Both the position numbers and the translations under genes were made by a program. 35,385 nucleotides of DNA from FEN-1219 sp036274615 (lineage in GTDB: Bacteria > Pseudomonadota > Gammaproteobacteria > Steroidobacterales > Rariloculaceae): assembly GCA_036274615.1 (NCBI GenBank), contig DASUFK010000339.1:1-35385 (forward strand). The letters run 5' to 3'. Of this stretch, positions 7,132 to 15,082 are shown in pieces. The notes below the pieces were generated by a model that saw only the letters and a program-made list of their open reading frames with translations, searched no databases and was not told the DNA's origin. How positions within the stretch are numbered: the first letter of the stretch is position 1; every line of letters begins with the position of its first letter.

Positions 7132-8235
7132 TTGCCCAAACAAGCTCTCCGCGACACCGCCCGCGCTTCCATCTTTCCTCCCCGCCCGCACGGCATGAAG
7201 GGCCGCAGCGGGGAGTTGCGCACGCTCGTCCGCACCATCGAGACCGCGAGGCCCACGCGCCTCGCGCTCGTAGGTCCCGGCGGCAGCGGCAAGTCGATGC
7301 TGGCGGCAGAGCTCGGTCACCGCCTGCGGGCATCCTTCGACGGCCGCATCGACTGGTTCCGTAGCGCGGCGTGGGGCTTCTACACGTTGAGCGAGATGCT
7401 GGCGCTGCGCTTCGGCACCGGCTCGGGCGAGGGGCGCGTGCAACGGTTACGAAAGTTCCTCGCGAGCGGCCCCGAGCGGCTGATCGTCTTCGACAACCAC
7501 GAGGACGACGCCGCCATGGAGCGCTTGTTCGCGGCGTTCCCCGACTCGAACGCGACCTTCCTGATCACGGCGCGGCGCTGCCTGCTCGCGGGCGTGCTGA
7601 TCTTCCCGGTGGTGGCGCCGCTCGTCACGTCGGGCCAGAGCGCGTTTCCGCGCGTGGCTTCGCTCACGCGGCTGCTGCGCTGGAACCCGCTGGCGCTCGA
7701 CATCGCGGACAGCATCGTCGCGTCGCGCGGCGCGAGCGCGAAGGCGCTCGGCGAGTTCCTGGAAGACGCCGGAGTCACGCGGGTGCGCGCGCTCGAGCAC
7801 GAGGACGACCTGCCGGAGATCGCGTTGCTGGTGGAATGGGCGTGGCGGCGCTTGAGCGCGGACTCCCGCCGTGTGCTCGGCGTGCTTGCGCACGTCGAGG
7901 GCGACCACGTGGACGCCGTATCGCTCGGCAAGCTCGCGCGAGTCGCGCGGCTCGGCCCCGCGCTCGCTCCACTCGAGCGCTGGCACCTCGTGCAGGAGCC
8001 GCTGCGCAAGCGCTATGCGTTGCATGCGGTGGTTCGGCACGCCGTCGCGCGGCGCACGAAGCCCGCGGCCGACCGCGTGTTCGAGCACTACGTCACGATG
8101 CTCGAGCGTCACCCGGAGCGCCTCGAGCTCGAGCAGTCGCACCTGTTCGCGGCCATGGAGCACGCCTATCGCAAGAGCGACATGAACGCGCTGTTGCGCG
8201 TGAACGCGCTCGCCAGCGGCCTCGAGCCTCTCTGA
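7132..8235 (+). CDS. STAND-type (NB-ARC-like) NTPase, apparently without sensor or effector domains
   Basis: A 367-residue P-loop NTPase. Walker A is GPGGSGKS (residues 48-55), Walker B is LIVFDN (117-122), an ITARR sensor-like motif follows, and RWNPLALDIA resembles the GxP/NPLAL motif of NB-ARC/AP-ATPase proteins. A winged-helix-like segment follows (about 230-310). Family members usually carry an N-terminal effector or DNA-binding domain and C-terminal TPR repeats; here both are missing, and the protein stops soon after the helix MLERHPERLELEQSHL. It may be a truncated regulator or a stand-alone switch. The start is either TTG at 7132 or ATG at 7195 (MKGRSGE); neither has a strong ribosome binding site. 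It converges with the next permease, 22 bases between stops. Confidence 0.75.
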   Translation: MPKQALRDTARASIFPPRPHGMKGRSGELRTLVRTIETARPTRLALVGPGGSGKSMLAAELGHRLRASFDGRIDWFRSAAWGFYTLSEMLALRFGTGSGEGRVQRLRKFLASGPERLIVFDNHEDDAAMERLFAAFPDSNATFLITARRCLLAGVLIFPVVAPLVTSGQSAFPRVASLTRLLRWNPLALDIADSIVASRGASAKALGEFLEDAGVTRVRALEHEDDLPEIALLVEWAWRRLSADSRRVLGVLAHVEGDHVDAVSLGKLARVARLGPALAPLERWHLVQEPLRKRYALHAVVRHAVARRTKPAADRVFEHYVTMLERHPERLELEQSHLFAAMEHAYRKSDMNALLRVNALASGLEPL

Positions 8236-8257
8236 AACGGACCGCCGAACGAATCGG

Positions 8258-10765
8258 CTATTCGCTCCTGAGCGCGACGACGGCTTCGACGCGCGCCGCG
8301 CGCCGCGCCGGCAGATAGCACGCGAGCAGCGCCACGCCGGCCAGCAGCACCGCCGCCGCGCCGAATGCGATCGGGTCGTGCGGCCGCACGCCGTAGAGCA
8401 TCGCCGACAAGAGCCGCATGAGCGCGAGCGCGAAGACGACGCCGAGCCCCACCCCGGCGACCGTCACCGCCGTGGCGCGGCGCAGCATCAACCGCACCAC
8501 GTCGCCGGCTTGCGCGCCGAGCGCCATGCGCACGCCGATCTCGGCGGTGCGGTGCGCCACGCTCTGCGCCATCACACCGAAGATTCCGATGGCGGTGAGC
8601 AGCAGCGCTAAGCCCGCGAACGCGCCGAGCAGCCACGCACCCACGCGCGTGCGCCACATCGCGTCGGCGACGCGCGCGTCCATCGTCTTGATCGCGGAGA
8701 GCGGCAGCGTGGGGTCGAGCGCGCGAGCTTCGCCTGCGATCGCGGGAACCAGGCTCTCGAGCGGCAGCCGGCTGCGCACGAACATGATCATGTTTCGCCG
8801 ATACGACTGCGCGAGCGGCACGTACACGTCTGCGGTCGCGTCGCTCTCGATCGTGCGGTAGCGCGTGTTCGCGACCACTCCGACCACCTCGGCGCCGTCC
8901 TGGAATCCGCCCTGGTGCACGGCGATTCTCTTACCGATCGCGCTTTCGTTCGGCCAGAGCTCGCGCGCGGCCGCTTCGTTGATCAGCAGCACCTTCGGGC
9001 GGCCCGTGCGATCCGAGTCCTCGAAGCTGCGGCCCTCGAGCAGCGCAATGCCGAGCGTGGCGAAATAGCCTGGCGTGGCCCAGTGCATGCCGATGAGCCC
9101 CGTACCCTCCCGCGGCGGAGCGATGAATTCCAGATAGGTCTGGTTGCAACCGCCCGACACCGGGGCGCAGCTGCCGAGGCTCGCCTCCGCGACGCCGGGC
9201 AGCGCGCGCACCCTCTCCATGAGGCTCGCGTAGAACGCGCCGCCGCGGTCGGCGTCGTAGATCGTGTCGGGCAACTCCATCCGCACGGTGACGACGTCCG
9301 CCGCGTCGACGCCGATGCCCGTCGCTTGCAGCTCGAGCGCGCTGCGCGTGACCAGCCCCGCGCCGGCGAGCAGCACGAGCGCGAGCGCTATCTGCGCGAC
9401 GATCGGCACGGCGCGCACCACGAAGTCGCGGCGGCCGCGCGAGCCCATCGCGCTGCCGGCGGCCTTCAACGCCTCGATCGGCCGCAGCGATGCGGCCTGC
9501 AACGTGGGTAACAGCGCCAAGAGGGCGGCCGCCACGACCGTGACGCCCACCGTGAACAGCAGCGTCGCCGTGTCGAGGCCGATGCTGCTCGCACCGATGC
9601 GCGTGAGGCCTTCCGCTCCGCGAATCCGCGGCGCACCGGGCGCGATCGACGAACGGAACAGCACTTCGGCGTCGGGCAACAGCAGCGGCGCCGCGGACAG
9701 CAGCAGACTCGCGACCGCGAGCCCCAGCATCGCGCCCAACGTCGCGAGCACCAGCGTCTCGACGAGGAACTGGCGGCCGATCCGGCCGCGGCTCGCGCCG
9801 AGCGCCACCCGGATGGCGACTTCGCGGCGCCGCTCGATGGCCTTTGCGAGAAACAGGTTCGCGACGTTCACGCACGCGATCAGCAGCACGAACGCCACGG
9901 CGCCGAGCAGCAACCACGTCGCGCGGCGCACGTCGCTGTCGGCGCGCGACGCGTACATCGAGGCGGCGGTGGCGCTCTGGCGCCGCGCATCCGGCCCTTC
10001 GCCGGCGAACTCGGCGCCGACGGCGTCGCCCATCACGCGGGTAGCCGCGATCGCGGCGTCCTCGGAGACGTCTGCCTTGCGCCGCCCGACCAGCGAATAA
10101 GAGTGCGATCCCGATTCCTCGATCTCGCTGCCGTCGGCTTGCGCGAGCGGCAACCAGAGATCGGCGCTGCCGCTCAGGCCCGCGAAACCGGCCGGCATCA
10201 CGCCGGCGACGGTGTGAGGCGTCGCATCCAGCTGGATGGTACGGCCGACGATTCCGGGATCGCCGCCGTAGCGGTGCATCCACAAGCCGTAGCCCAGCAT
10301 CACGACGGGTGCCGTGCCGAGACGATTCGACTCGTCGTACGTGAACGTTCGGCCGAGGATGGGGCTCACGCCGAGAACCGCGGGATAGGTGTCGGTGACG
10401 GCCTCGCCCTGAACGTGCTGCGGATCGCCGTCGCCCGTGAGATTGAGCTCGCGGCGCGCGAACAGCGCCAGATCCTCGAACGCTTGCTGGCCGCCGGCGA
10501 AGCTCCGGTACTTCGGATACGACCAGACCATCTCGTTGTACACGCCGGGCGCGGCGTCGCGGGTCGGATCGAGCAGGTGCACGAGCATCAGCCGCTCGGC
10601 ATCGCGGAACGGCAGCGGCTTCAGCAGCACCGCGTTGAAAACGGAGAACACCGCGGTGTTCGCGCCGATGCCGAGCGCCAACGTCACGATCGCGATCGCC
10701 GCGAACCGCGGCGAGCGCGCGAGCAGCCGCAAGGCGTGCCAAAGGTCCTGCCGAATCGCCGCCAT
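8258..10765 (-). CDS. ADOP-type orphan ABC permease
   Basis: An 835-residue permease resembling the acidobacterial duplicated orphan permease family. The N-terminus (LWHALRLLARSPRFAAIAIV, then LALGIGANTAVFSVFNAVLL) is characteristic. A MacB-like periplasmic domain (about 45-245), a first FtsX block with the ERRREVAIRVALGASRGRI coupling region (about 290-420), a second periplasmic domain and a C-terminal FtsX block with HRTAEIGVRMALGAQAGDV complete it. No ATPase gene is adjacent, consistent with 'orphan'. It is unusually well set for translation: AGGGAGGTGA, a near-complete anti-16S match, lies six bases before the ATG. The substrate is unknown. The family is most abundant in Acidobacteria but occurs in proteobacteria too. 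Confidence 0.92.
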   Translation of the reverse strand: MAAIRQDLWHALRLLARSPRFAAIAIVTLALGIGANTAVFSVFNAVLLKPLPFRDAERLMLVHLLDPTRDAAPGVYNEMVWSYPKYRSFAGGQQAFEDLALFARRELNLTGDGDPQHVQGEAVTDTYPAVLGVSPILGRTFTYDESNRLGTAPVVMLGYGLWMHRYGGDPGIVGRTIQLDATPHTVAGVMPAGFAGLSGSADLWLPLAQADGSEIEESGSHSYSLVGRRKADVSEDAAIAATRVMGDAVGAEFAGEGPDARRQSATAASMYASRADSDVRRATWLLLGAVAFVLLIACVNVANLFLAKAIERRREVAIRVALGASRGRIGRQFLVETLVLATLGAMLGLAVASLLLSAAPLLLPDAEVLFRSSIAPGAPRIRGAEGLTRIGASSIGLDTATLLFTVGVTVVAAALLALLPTLQAASLRPIEALKAAGSAMGSRGRRDFVVRAVPIVAQIALALVLLAGAGLVTRSALELQATGIGVDAADVVTVRMELPDTIYDADRGGAFYASLMERVRALPGVAEASLGSCAPVSGGCNQTYLEFIAPPREGTGLIGMHWATPGYFATLGIALLEGRSFEDSDRTGRPKVLLINEAAARELWPNESAIGKRIAVHQGGFQDGAEVVGVVANTRYRTIESDATADVYVPLAQSYRRNMIMFVRSRLPLESLVPAIAGEARALDPTLPLSAIKTMDARVADAMWRTRVGAWLLGAFAGLALLLTAIGIFGVMAQSVAHRTAEIGVRMALGAQAGDVVRLMLRRATAVTVAGVGLGVVFALALMRLLSAMLYGVRPHDPIAFGAAAVLLAGVALLACYLPARRAARVEAVVALRSE

Positions 10766-10771
10766 CGGTCG

Positions 10772-10781
10772 TCACCTCCCT
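10772..10781 (-). promoter_or_regulatory. Strong ribosome binding site of the ADOP permease
   Basis: On the minus strand AGGGAGGTGA is followed by six bases and then the ATG at 10765. It is the strongest Shine-Dalgarno match in the window and fixes this start. Confidence 0.8.
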
Positions 10782-10898
10782 GGCAAGTGTCGCAACAACC
10801 GTGCCACCGGCGCCGCGAGCCAAGCCCTTGATCGGTATCCCCTACCGTCTTCCCGTGCTCGCTTGCCGGTCCCGCAAACGCGCCCGCCGTCGCGCGCG

Positions 10899-10928
10899 CG
10901 GGAAAACAGGGACAGGTTACATTTCCCG
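10899..10928. repeat. GGGACA-core repeat, copy 1 (short form)
   Basis: CGGGAAA (10899-10905) and TTTCCCG (10922-10928) are inverted 7-base ends around a 16-base middle containing AGGGACAGGTT. The same core recurs in the repeats at 10941 and 14866. It lies in the 250-base gap between the ADOP permease and the kinase gene, which is otherwise featureless. Confidence 0.6.
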
Positions 10929-10940
10929 GCCGTAGCGCAG

Positions 10941-11025
10941 CGAAAAATAGGGACATGTTGATTTTCGACGACGCCTTTCTTGCTGGCGGGCGGGTCGCCG
11001 AAAATCAACCTGTCCCTATTTTTCG
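10941..11025. repeat. GGGACA-core inverted repeat, copy 2
   Basis: Two 27-base arms (10941-10967 and 10999-11025) are reverse complements at 26 of 27 positions, around a 31-base spacer. Each arm contains ATAGGGACA and a run ending in GATTTTCG. Paired arms of this kind look like REP/BIME-type elements mobilised by REP-associated tyrosine transposases; no such transposase is in the window. The right arm covers the last two codons and the stop of the kinase gene. Confidence 0.85.
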
Positions 11026-11873
11026 AGGAACTCGGAGCGGAGCGCGGGGGACTGCTCGAGCGCGCGCGCGAGCGCGAGGGCCGGCTCGTCGGGACGGAGC
11101 TCGTGGCCGTCCTCGGTGAGCCAGATCGCGGAGAGCACCGCTTGCGCAAACGCCCAGGCCCGCGCGCGCTCGATGTCGATGCCGAGCGCCGCGCCGAACC
11201 GCTCGAGCCGCCGCTCGGCCGCCTCCAGCGTGTAGAGCGAAGGCTGGCCGCGCGGATTGCGCAGCGCCGCGCCGATCTCGTACTCGAGCTCGCCGATCAC
11301 GCCCTTGGGATCGATGGCGAGCCAGCCGCGCTTGTCGTCGCGCAGCACGTTGTAGTGCTGGAGATCGCCGTGCAGCAGGGCCGGATTGCGCTGCGTGAGG
11401 CACAGCTCGGCGTAGATCCGCTGCGCGGGCTCCACGAGCTCTCGCGGCACGCGCTGGTCGCCGGTGCCGAGATAGTTCGCGAACGCGGCCCCCCACTCGT
11501 CCACCGTGGGACAGCCGGTAGGCGGATCGCCCGGCGACATCCGGCCGAGCACCGCGGCGAGAATCTCCGTGGCCTCGTCGTCGCGGCCCGCCGCCGCAAG
11601 CGCCGCGAGCGGCTCGCCCGGCTGAACGTGCTCGAGCAGCGTTGCGCCACCCACGTGCTCGTAGACCTGCACGACGCCGCGGCCGCCGAATGCGGCCGCG
11701 ACCTCGCCCGAGCGCCACTCGTCCCCGGCGCGTTTCGCGACCTTCATGACCACGGGCTTGCCCGCGCGCTTGCCGTAGACAATGACCGACGTCTCGGTGA
11801 CCGACGCGCGCTCGATCGTCACGCCCCAGGCACGAGCGCACTCGACGATTCGGTCGTTGAGCGCCTTGCTCAC
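11016..11873 (-). CDS. APH(6)/hydroxyurea-kinase-type phosphotransferase
   Basis: A 285-residue kinase of the aminoglycoside/hydroxyurea resistance family (StrB/APH(6) type), which phosphorylates small antibiotics or related molecules with ATP. The catalytic loop LLHGDLQHYNVLRDD contains the Asp and Asn of the kinase fold, and LAIDPKGVIGELEYE supplies the metal-binding Asp. The N-lobe has the nucleotide-binding strand and Lys in KPVVMKVAK. The start is GTG at 11873, overlapping the stop of the upstream remnant in the sequence GTGA, so translation is probably coupled. The gene's last two codons and its TAG lie inside a GGGACA-core repeat, so the native C-terminus may have been replaced. Chromosomal members of this family are not proof of a resistance phenotype. 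Confidence 0.88.
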   Translation of the reverse strand: MSKALNDRIVECARAWGVTIERASVTETSVIVYGKRAGKPVVMKVAKRAGDEWRSGEVAAAFGGRGVVQVYEHVGGATLLEHVQPGEPLAALAAAGRDDEATEILAAVLGRMSPGDPPTGCPTVDEWGAAFANYLGTGDQRVPRELVEPAQRIYAELCLTQRNPALLHGDLQHYNVLRDDKRGWLAIDPKGVIGELEYEIGAALRNPRGQPSLYTLEAAERRLERFGAALGIDIERARAWAFAQAVLSAIWLTEDGHELRPDEPALALARALEQSPALRSEFLEK

Positions 11874-12022
11874 CGCGGCAGAAGGCGCGCGAGCTCGCGC
11901 CGCAGGCCCGCGAGGCCGCGCCGCATCGCCCAGTTGTGGTTCCAGACGAACACGTCGTAGACCTGGTCCGCGGTGCCCTTGATCCGCCACCGCGTCGGAA
12001 TGTGGAGCTCTTGGGGTTGCAT
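11870..12022 (-). pseudogene. SRPBCC-domain gene reduced by an in-frame internal deletion
   Basis: This 50-codon frame joins the two ends of a SRPBCC (START-like) protein. The N-terminus reads ELHIPTRWRIKGTADQVYDV, the usual first strand and helix. It passes directly to VWNHNWAMRRGLAGLRRELA, which resembles the C-terminal helix (typically NHRWAMARGEESLRLELAR). Roughly 100-110 residues of the lipid/ligand-binding fold are missing, so the product cannot fold as a SRPBCC domain. The frame is preserved and the TGA still overlaps the kinase GTG, so the short ORF may survive as a leader peptide for the kinase. The family comparison is from memory; exact breakpoints need an alignment. A longer start at 12061 is possible. 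Confidence 0.7.
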
Positions 12023-12088
12023 CGAGATCGAGGAGTGCCGCCGATGTTCGCCGGCGGGCAAGTATCGCCGCTTCGGCGCCTACCGGCT

Positions 12089-12106
12089 ACCGCCGCCTGG
12101 CGGTAT
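12089..12106. terminator. Hairpin after the RraB-like gene
   Basis: TACCGCC-GCCT-GGCGGTA gives a perfect 7-base stem and a 4-base loop, 20 bases past the TGA of the minus-strand gene ending at 12126. There is no T run, so it may be a pause or stabilising hairpin rather than an intrinsic terminator. Confidence 0.45.
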
Positions 12107-12125
12107 CGCCGGAGGGCGGCACGCG

Positions 12126-12533
12126 TTACTGCGCGTCCACGCCGTCGTACGTCACGCCCTGATCGGCCGCCCGCTGCTTGAGCTCCGCCGAGCGCTGCTC
12201 GAGGCTTTGCGGTGTGTGCTGCTCGACGCGCATCACGTGCAGGGTCGAAGCCGCCTCGCCGCCGCGCGGCGGGCGCAGCGACACGATCTTGTAGTCTTCC
12301 GCCACGAGCATCACGGACAGTGCTTCGAGCGCTTGGCCGTCCGCGCTCGAGAAGCTGTACTCCCAGCGCAGCGGCTTGTCGACCCGCAGCGTCTTCTTCG
12401 CCCGGAGCTCCGCAAAGCGCTGCTCGAGCTGAAGGCGCGTGAGCCCGGCGTCGAAATGCTCGGCGTTGGCGACGCCGGCGACGAAGATCGCGGCGGCGGC
12501 GAGCGCGACGGCGATGATACGCGGGCGCGTCAT
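12126..12533 (-). CDS. Exported RraB-like protein
   Basis: A 135-residue protein with a clear signal peptide (MTRPRIIAVALAAAAIFVAGVANA, cleavage about residue 24). The mature part ends in a RraB-type pattern: WEYSFSSADGQALEALS, then LVAEDYKIVSL, then HTPQSLEQRSAELKQRA and YDGVD. RraB proteins bind RNase E in the cytoplasm, and the usual final motif is YDGW; here Trp is replaced by Val and the protein is predicted to be exported. It therefore cannot act as an RNase E inhibitor in the usual way, and its role is unknown. The ATG overlaps the stop of the upstream SugE gene as ATGA (12530-12533), so the two are translated together. Confidence 0.75.
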   Translation of the reverse strand: MTRPRIIAVALAAAAIFVAGVANAEHFDAGLTRLQLEQRFAELRAKKTLRVDKPLRWEYSFSSADGQALEALSVMLVAEDYKIVSLRPPRGGEAASTLHVMRVEQHTPQSLEQRSAELKQRAADQGVTYDGVDAQ

Positions 12534-12862
12534 GACGGCGTGGCGAGCTTGAGCCCGACGATGCCGGCGACGATCAAGCCGATGCTCGCTACCCTCCCCA
12601 CACTGGCCGACTCGCCGAGCAGCACCATCCCGAGGATCGCGGTGCCCACCGCGCCGACTCCGACCCACACGGCGTAGGCAGTGCCCACCGGCAGCGACTT
12701 CACCGCGAGCCCGAGCAGCACCATGCTCGCCACGAGCGCGACGCCGGTGCCCACGGTGGGCCAGAAACGGGTGAAGCCCTCGGTGTACTTGAGGCCCACG
12801 GCCCAACACACTTCGAGCACGCCCGCCACGAGCAGTACGATCCAGGATGCGGTTTGCGACAT
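12530..12862 (-). CDS. sugE: SMR-family guanidinium/quaternary-ammonium exporter SugE (Gdx)
   Basis: A 110-residue, four-helix inner-membrane antiporter. Family hallmarks are the essential Glu in AGVLEVCWAVGLKYT (Glu 17), the signature KSLPVGTAYAVWVGVGAVGT, and LLGESAS in helix 4. These fit the Gdx/SugE branch, which exports guanidinium in exchange for protons, better than the EmrE branch. The ATG at 12862 gives the normal family length. Members act as dual-topology or paired dimers; no second SMR gene adjoins, so a homodimer is expected. No guanidine riboswitch is visible in the roughly 100 bases upstream. It overlaps the exported RraB-like gene by four bases. Confidence 0.9.
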   Translation of the reverse strand: MSQTASWIVLLVAGVLEVCWAVGLKYTEGFTRFWPTVGTGVALVASMVLLGLAVKSLPVGTAYAVWVGVGAVGTAILGMVLLGESASVGRVASIGLIVAGIVGLKLATPS

Positions 12863-12964
12863 CGCGCGGTCCCTCGAGCGAAGGATATTGTCAAACTCGG
12901 GCCGATTATCGCACCAGGCGTTCAGCTTACGCCGATGCGCGGTGCGGGGAGAGTCAACTAGCTC

Positions 12965-13068
12965 TCACTTCCCGGCGGTCCAATAAGGCCGCATGAGCTC
13001 CCGCGACCAGTCCGGCTGGCGCACGGGCGCGCGCGGCAGAAACTCGGCCATCACGGGCCCGAGGTCCT

Positions 13069-13096
<28 letters not shown>
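12965..13096 (-). pseudogene. 43-codon C-terminal remnant of an unidentified gene
   Basis: A frame overlapping the end of pdxJ reads FDPHASLKDLGPVMAEFL, then RQPDWSRELMRPYWTAG before the TGA at 12965. It looks like ordered protein sequence (Trp, Tyr, Pro in helical context), unlike the Arg/Ala-rich shadow frames of this GC-rich DNA, yet has no N-terminal part. The pdxJ tail after VRAYL runs into this segment in another frame. I read it as the end of a gene whose front was deleted when it was joined to pdxJ. I do not recognise the family. Confidence 0.4.
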
Positions 13097-13812
<716 letters not shown>

Positions 13813-13817
13813 GGCCG

Positions 13818-14840
13818 CTAGCTCTGGTAGCGGACTTCGCCGCGGACCTGCACCACGCCGCTGCCCGCGACGATCTCGCCGATCGCATAGGCGTGCTCGC
13901 CGGCGCCGTTCAGGTGCTCGAGCACGGCATCCGCGTTGCGCTCCCGGCACACGAGCGCGAGCCCGACGCCCAAGTTGAACGCGCGGAGCATCTCGGCGGG
14001 GCTCGAACCCGCCGCGCGTCGGATGCGGTCGAACACGGCCGGCGTCTGGTAGAGGCCGAGATCGATGCTCGCGTCGACGCCGTCGGGCAGGATCCGGTCG
14101 AGGTTCTCCCGGACGCCGCCGCCGGTGATGTGCGCGAGGCCGGTGATCACCGCGCGCGGGAACAGGCCCTTGAGCGCCTGGTAGTAGCACCGATGGGGCT
14201 CGAGCACGGCGTCGAGGAACGTGGCCGCGCCGACCTTCTCGTCGGCGAGCGCGGGCGAGCGCTTCAGGAGATCGCGGATCAGCGTGTAGCCGTTCGTATG
14301 CGGGCCCGACGACGCGAGCGCGATCACCACGTCGCCGCGGCGGATCTTCGACCCGTCGATCACCTGGTCGCGCTCGACGACGCCCACGATGCTCGATCCC
14401 AAGACGTAGACGCCGTTCGCCACCACGTCGGGCTGCTCGGTGGTCTCGCCGCCCGTGAGCGCGCAGCCCTGCGCCGCCGCCGCGGCCGCGCACGCGCTCA
14501 CGATGCGCGTCACCGCGCTCTTCTCCATGCGGCCGCAGATGATCAGGTCCTGAATCGCGAGCGGCTCGGCGCCCATGACCACGCAGTCGTTGATCAGGTG
14601 ATTGATCATGTCGTAGCACACGGACTCGATGCGGTCGTGCTTGAACGCGAGCACCTGCTTGCTGCCGGGCTCCTCGGTCTTCTGCACGAGCACGGGATCG
14701 CGGTACCGGCGCGCGTCGAGCGCGAACAGCGACGCGAACGCACCCACGCGGTTGAGCACGCGCCCGTCCTTGCCGTCGATGACGGAGGACAATCCCGCCT
14801 TGGTGTCGTTGGCGACGTCGATGTCGACTCGGTATTTCAT
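13818..14840 (-). CDS. purM: Phosphoribosylformylglycinamidine cyclo-ligase (AIR synthetase) PurM
   Basis: A 340-residue cytoplasmic enzyme that cyclises FGAM to aminoimidazole ribonucleotide with ATP, step five of purine synthesis. The family's pattern is complete: DIDVANDTKAG near the N-terminus, the QDLIICGRMEK region, ALTGGETTEQPDV, VIALASSGPHTNGYTLIR, and AHITGGGVRENLDRILPDG. The ATG at 14840 opens the conserved MKYRVDIDVAN; the frame continues upstream only through the GGGACA-core repeat. It precedes pdxJ by five bases. The usual partner purN is not next to it, an uncommon arrangement. Confidence 0.95.
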   Translation of the reverse strand: MKYRVDIDVANDTKAGLSSVIDGKDGRVLNRVGAFASLFALDARRYRDPVLVQKTEEPGSKQVLAFKHDRIESVCYDMINHLINDCVVMGAEPLAIQDLIICGRMEKSAVTRIVSACAAAAAAQGCALTGGETTEQPDVVANGVYVLGSSIVGVVERDQVIDGSKIRRGDVVIALASSGPHTNGYTLIRDLLKRSPALADEKVGAATFLDAVLEPHRCYYQALKGLFPRAVITGLAHITGGGVRENLDRILPDGVDASIDLGLYQTPAVFDRIRRAAGSSPAEMLRAFNLGVGLALVCRERNADAVLEHLNGAGEHAYAIGEIVAGSGVVQVRGEVRYQS

Positions 14841-14865
14841 GAGGCCGTCACTTGCGTGGGAGCCC

Positions 14866-14946
14866 AAAAACAGGGACATGCTGGTTTTTCGGCGCACGGC
14901 TCGGCGCGGGCGGCCCGCGCCGAAAAACCAGCATGTCCCTATTTCT
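14866..14946. repeat. GGGACA-core inverted repeat, copy 3
   Basis: Perfect 24-base arms (14872-14895 and 14917-14940), extended by A-rich ends with a few mismatches, flank a 21-base centre. The arms share AGGGACATG with copy 2 but differ after it (CTGGTTTTTCGGCGC instead of TTGATTTTCG). A second hairpin nests in the centre: CGGCGCGGGC (14902-14911) pairs with GCCCGCGCCG (14913-14922). It fills much of the 242-base gap between purM and the divergent VOC gene, whose remaining bases show no other feature. Confidence 0.85.
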
Positions 14947-15082
14947 CGGCGGGGCGTCAGCTTACAACAGTCGCGAAGCGCTCGCCCCACGGAGACCGGA
15001 CGCCGGGCTGCGGGCTGTAGTAGGCTCGCGAGCGTGGCGCGAGTGAGCCACGGATCGTCGTTTCGTTCAAAGGAGCTCGACC

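Noticed and set aside
5105..7198. 697-codon plus-strand frame opposite the FtsX permease
   Set aside because: Low-complexity His/Arg/Glu-rich translation without any motif; explained by third-position GC in the permease gene.
93..8234. Repeated CTCGAGCCTCTCT at about 95-107 and 8221-8233
   Set aside because: A 13-base match in GC-rich DNA, one copy being coding sequence at the end of the NTPase gene; no structural or positional relation.
12863..12964. Guanidine riboswitch before sugE
   Set aside because: I looked for the conserved features of guanidine-I, -II and -III aptamers and saw none in the roughly 100 bases upstream.
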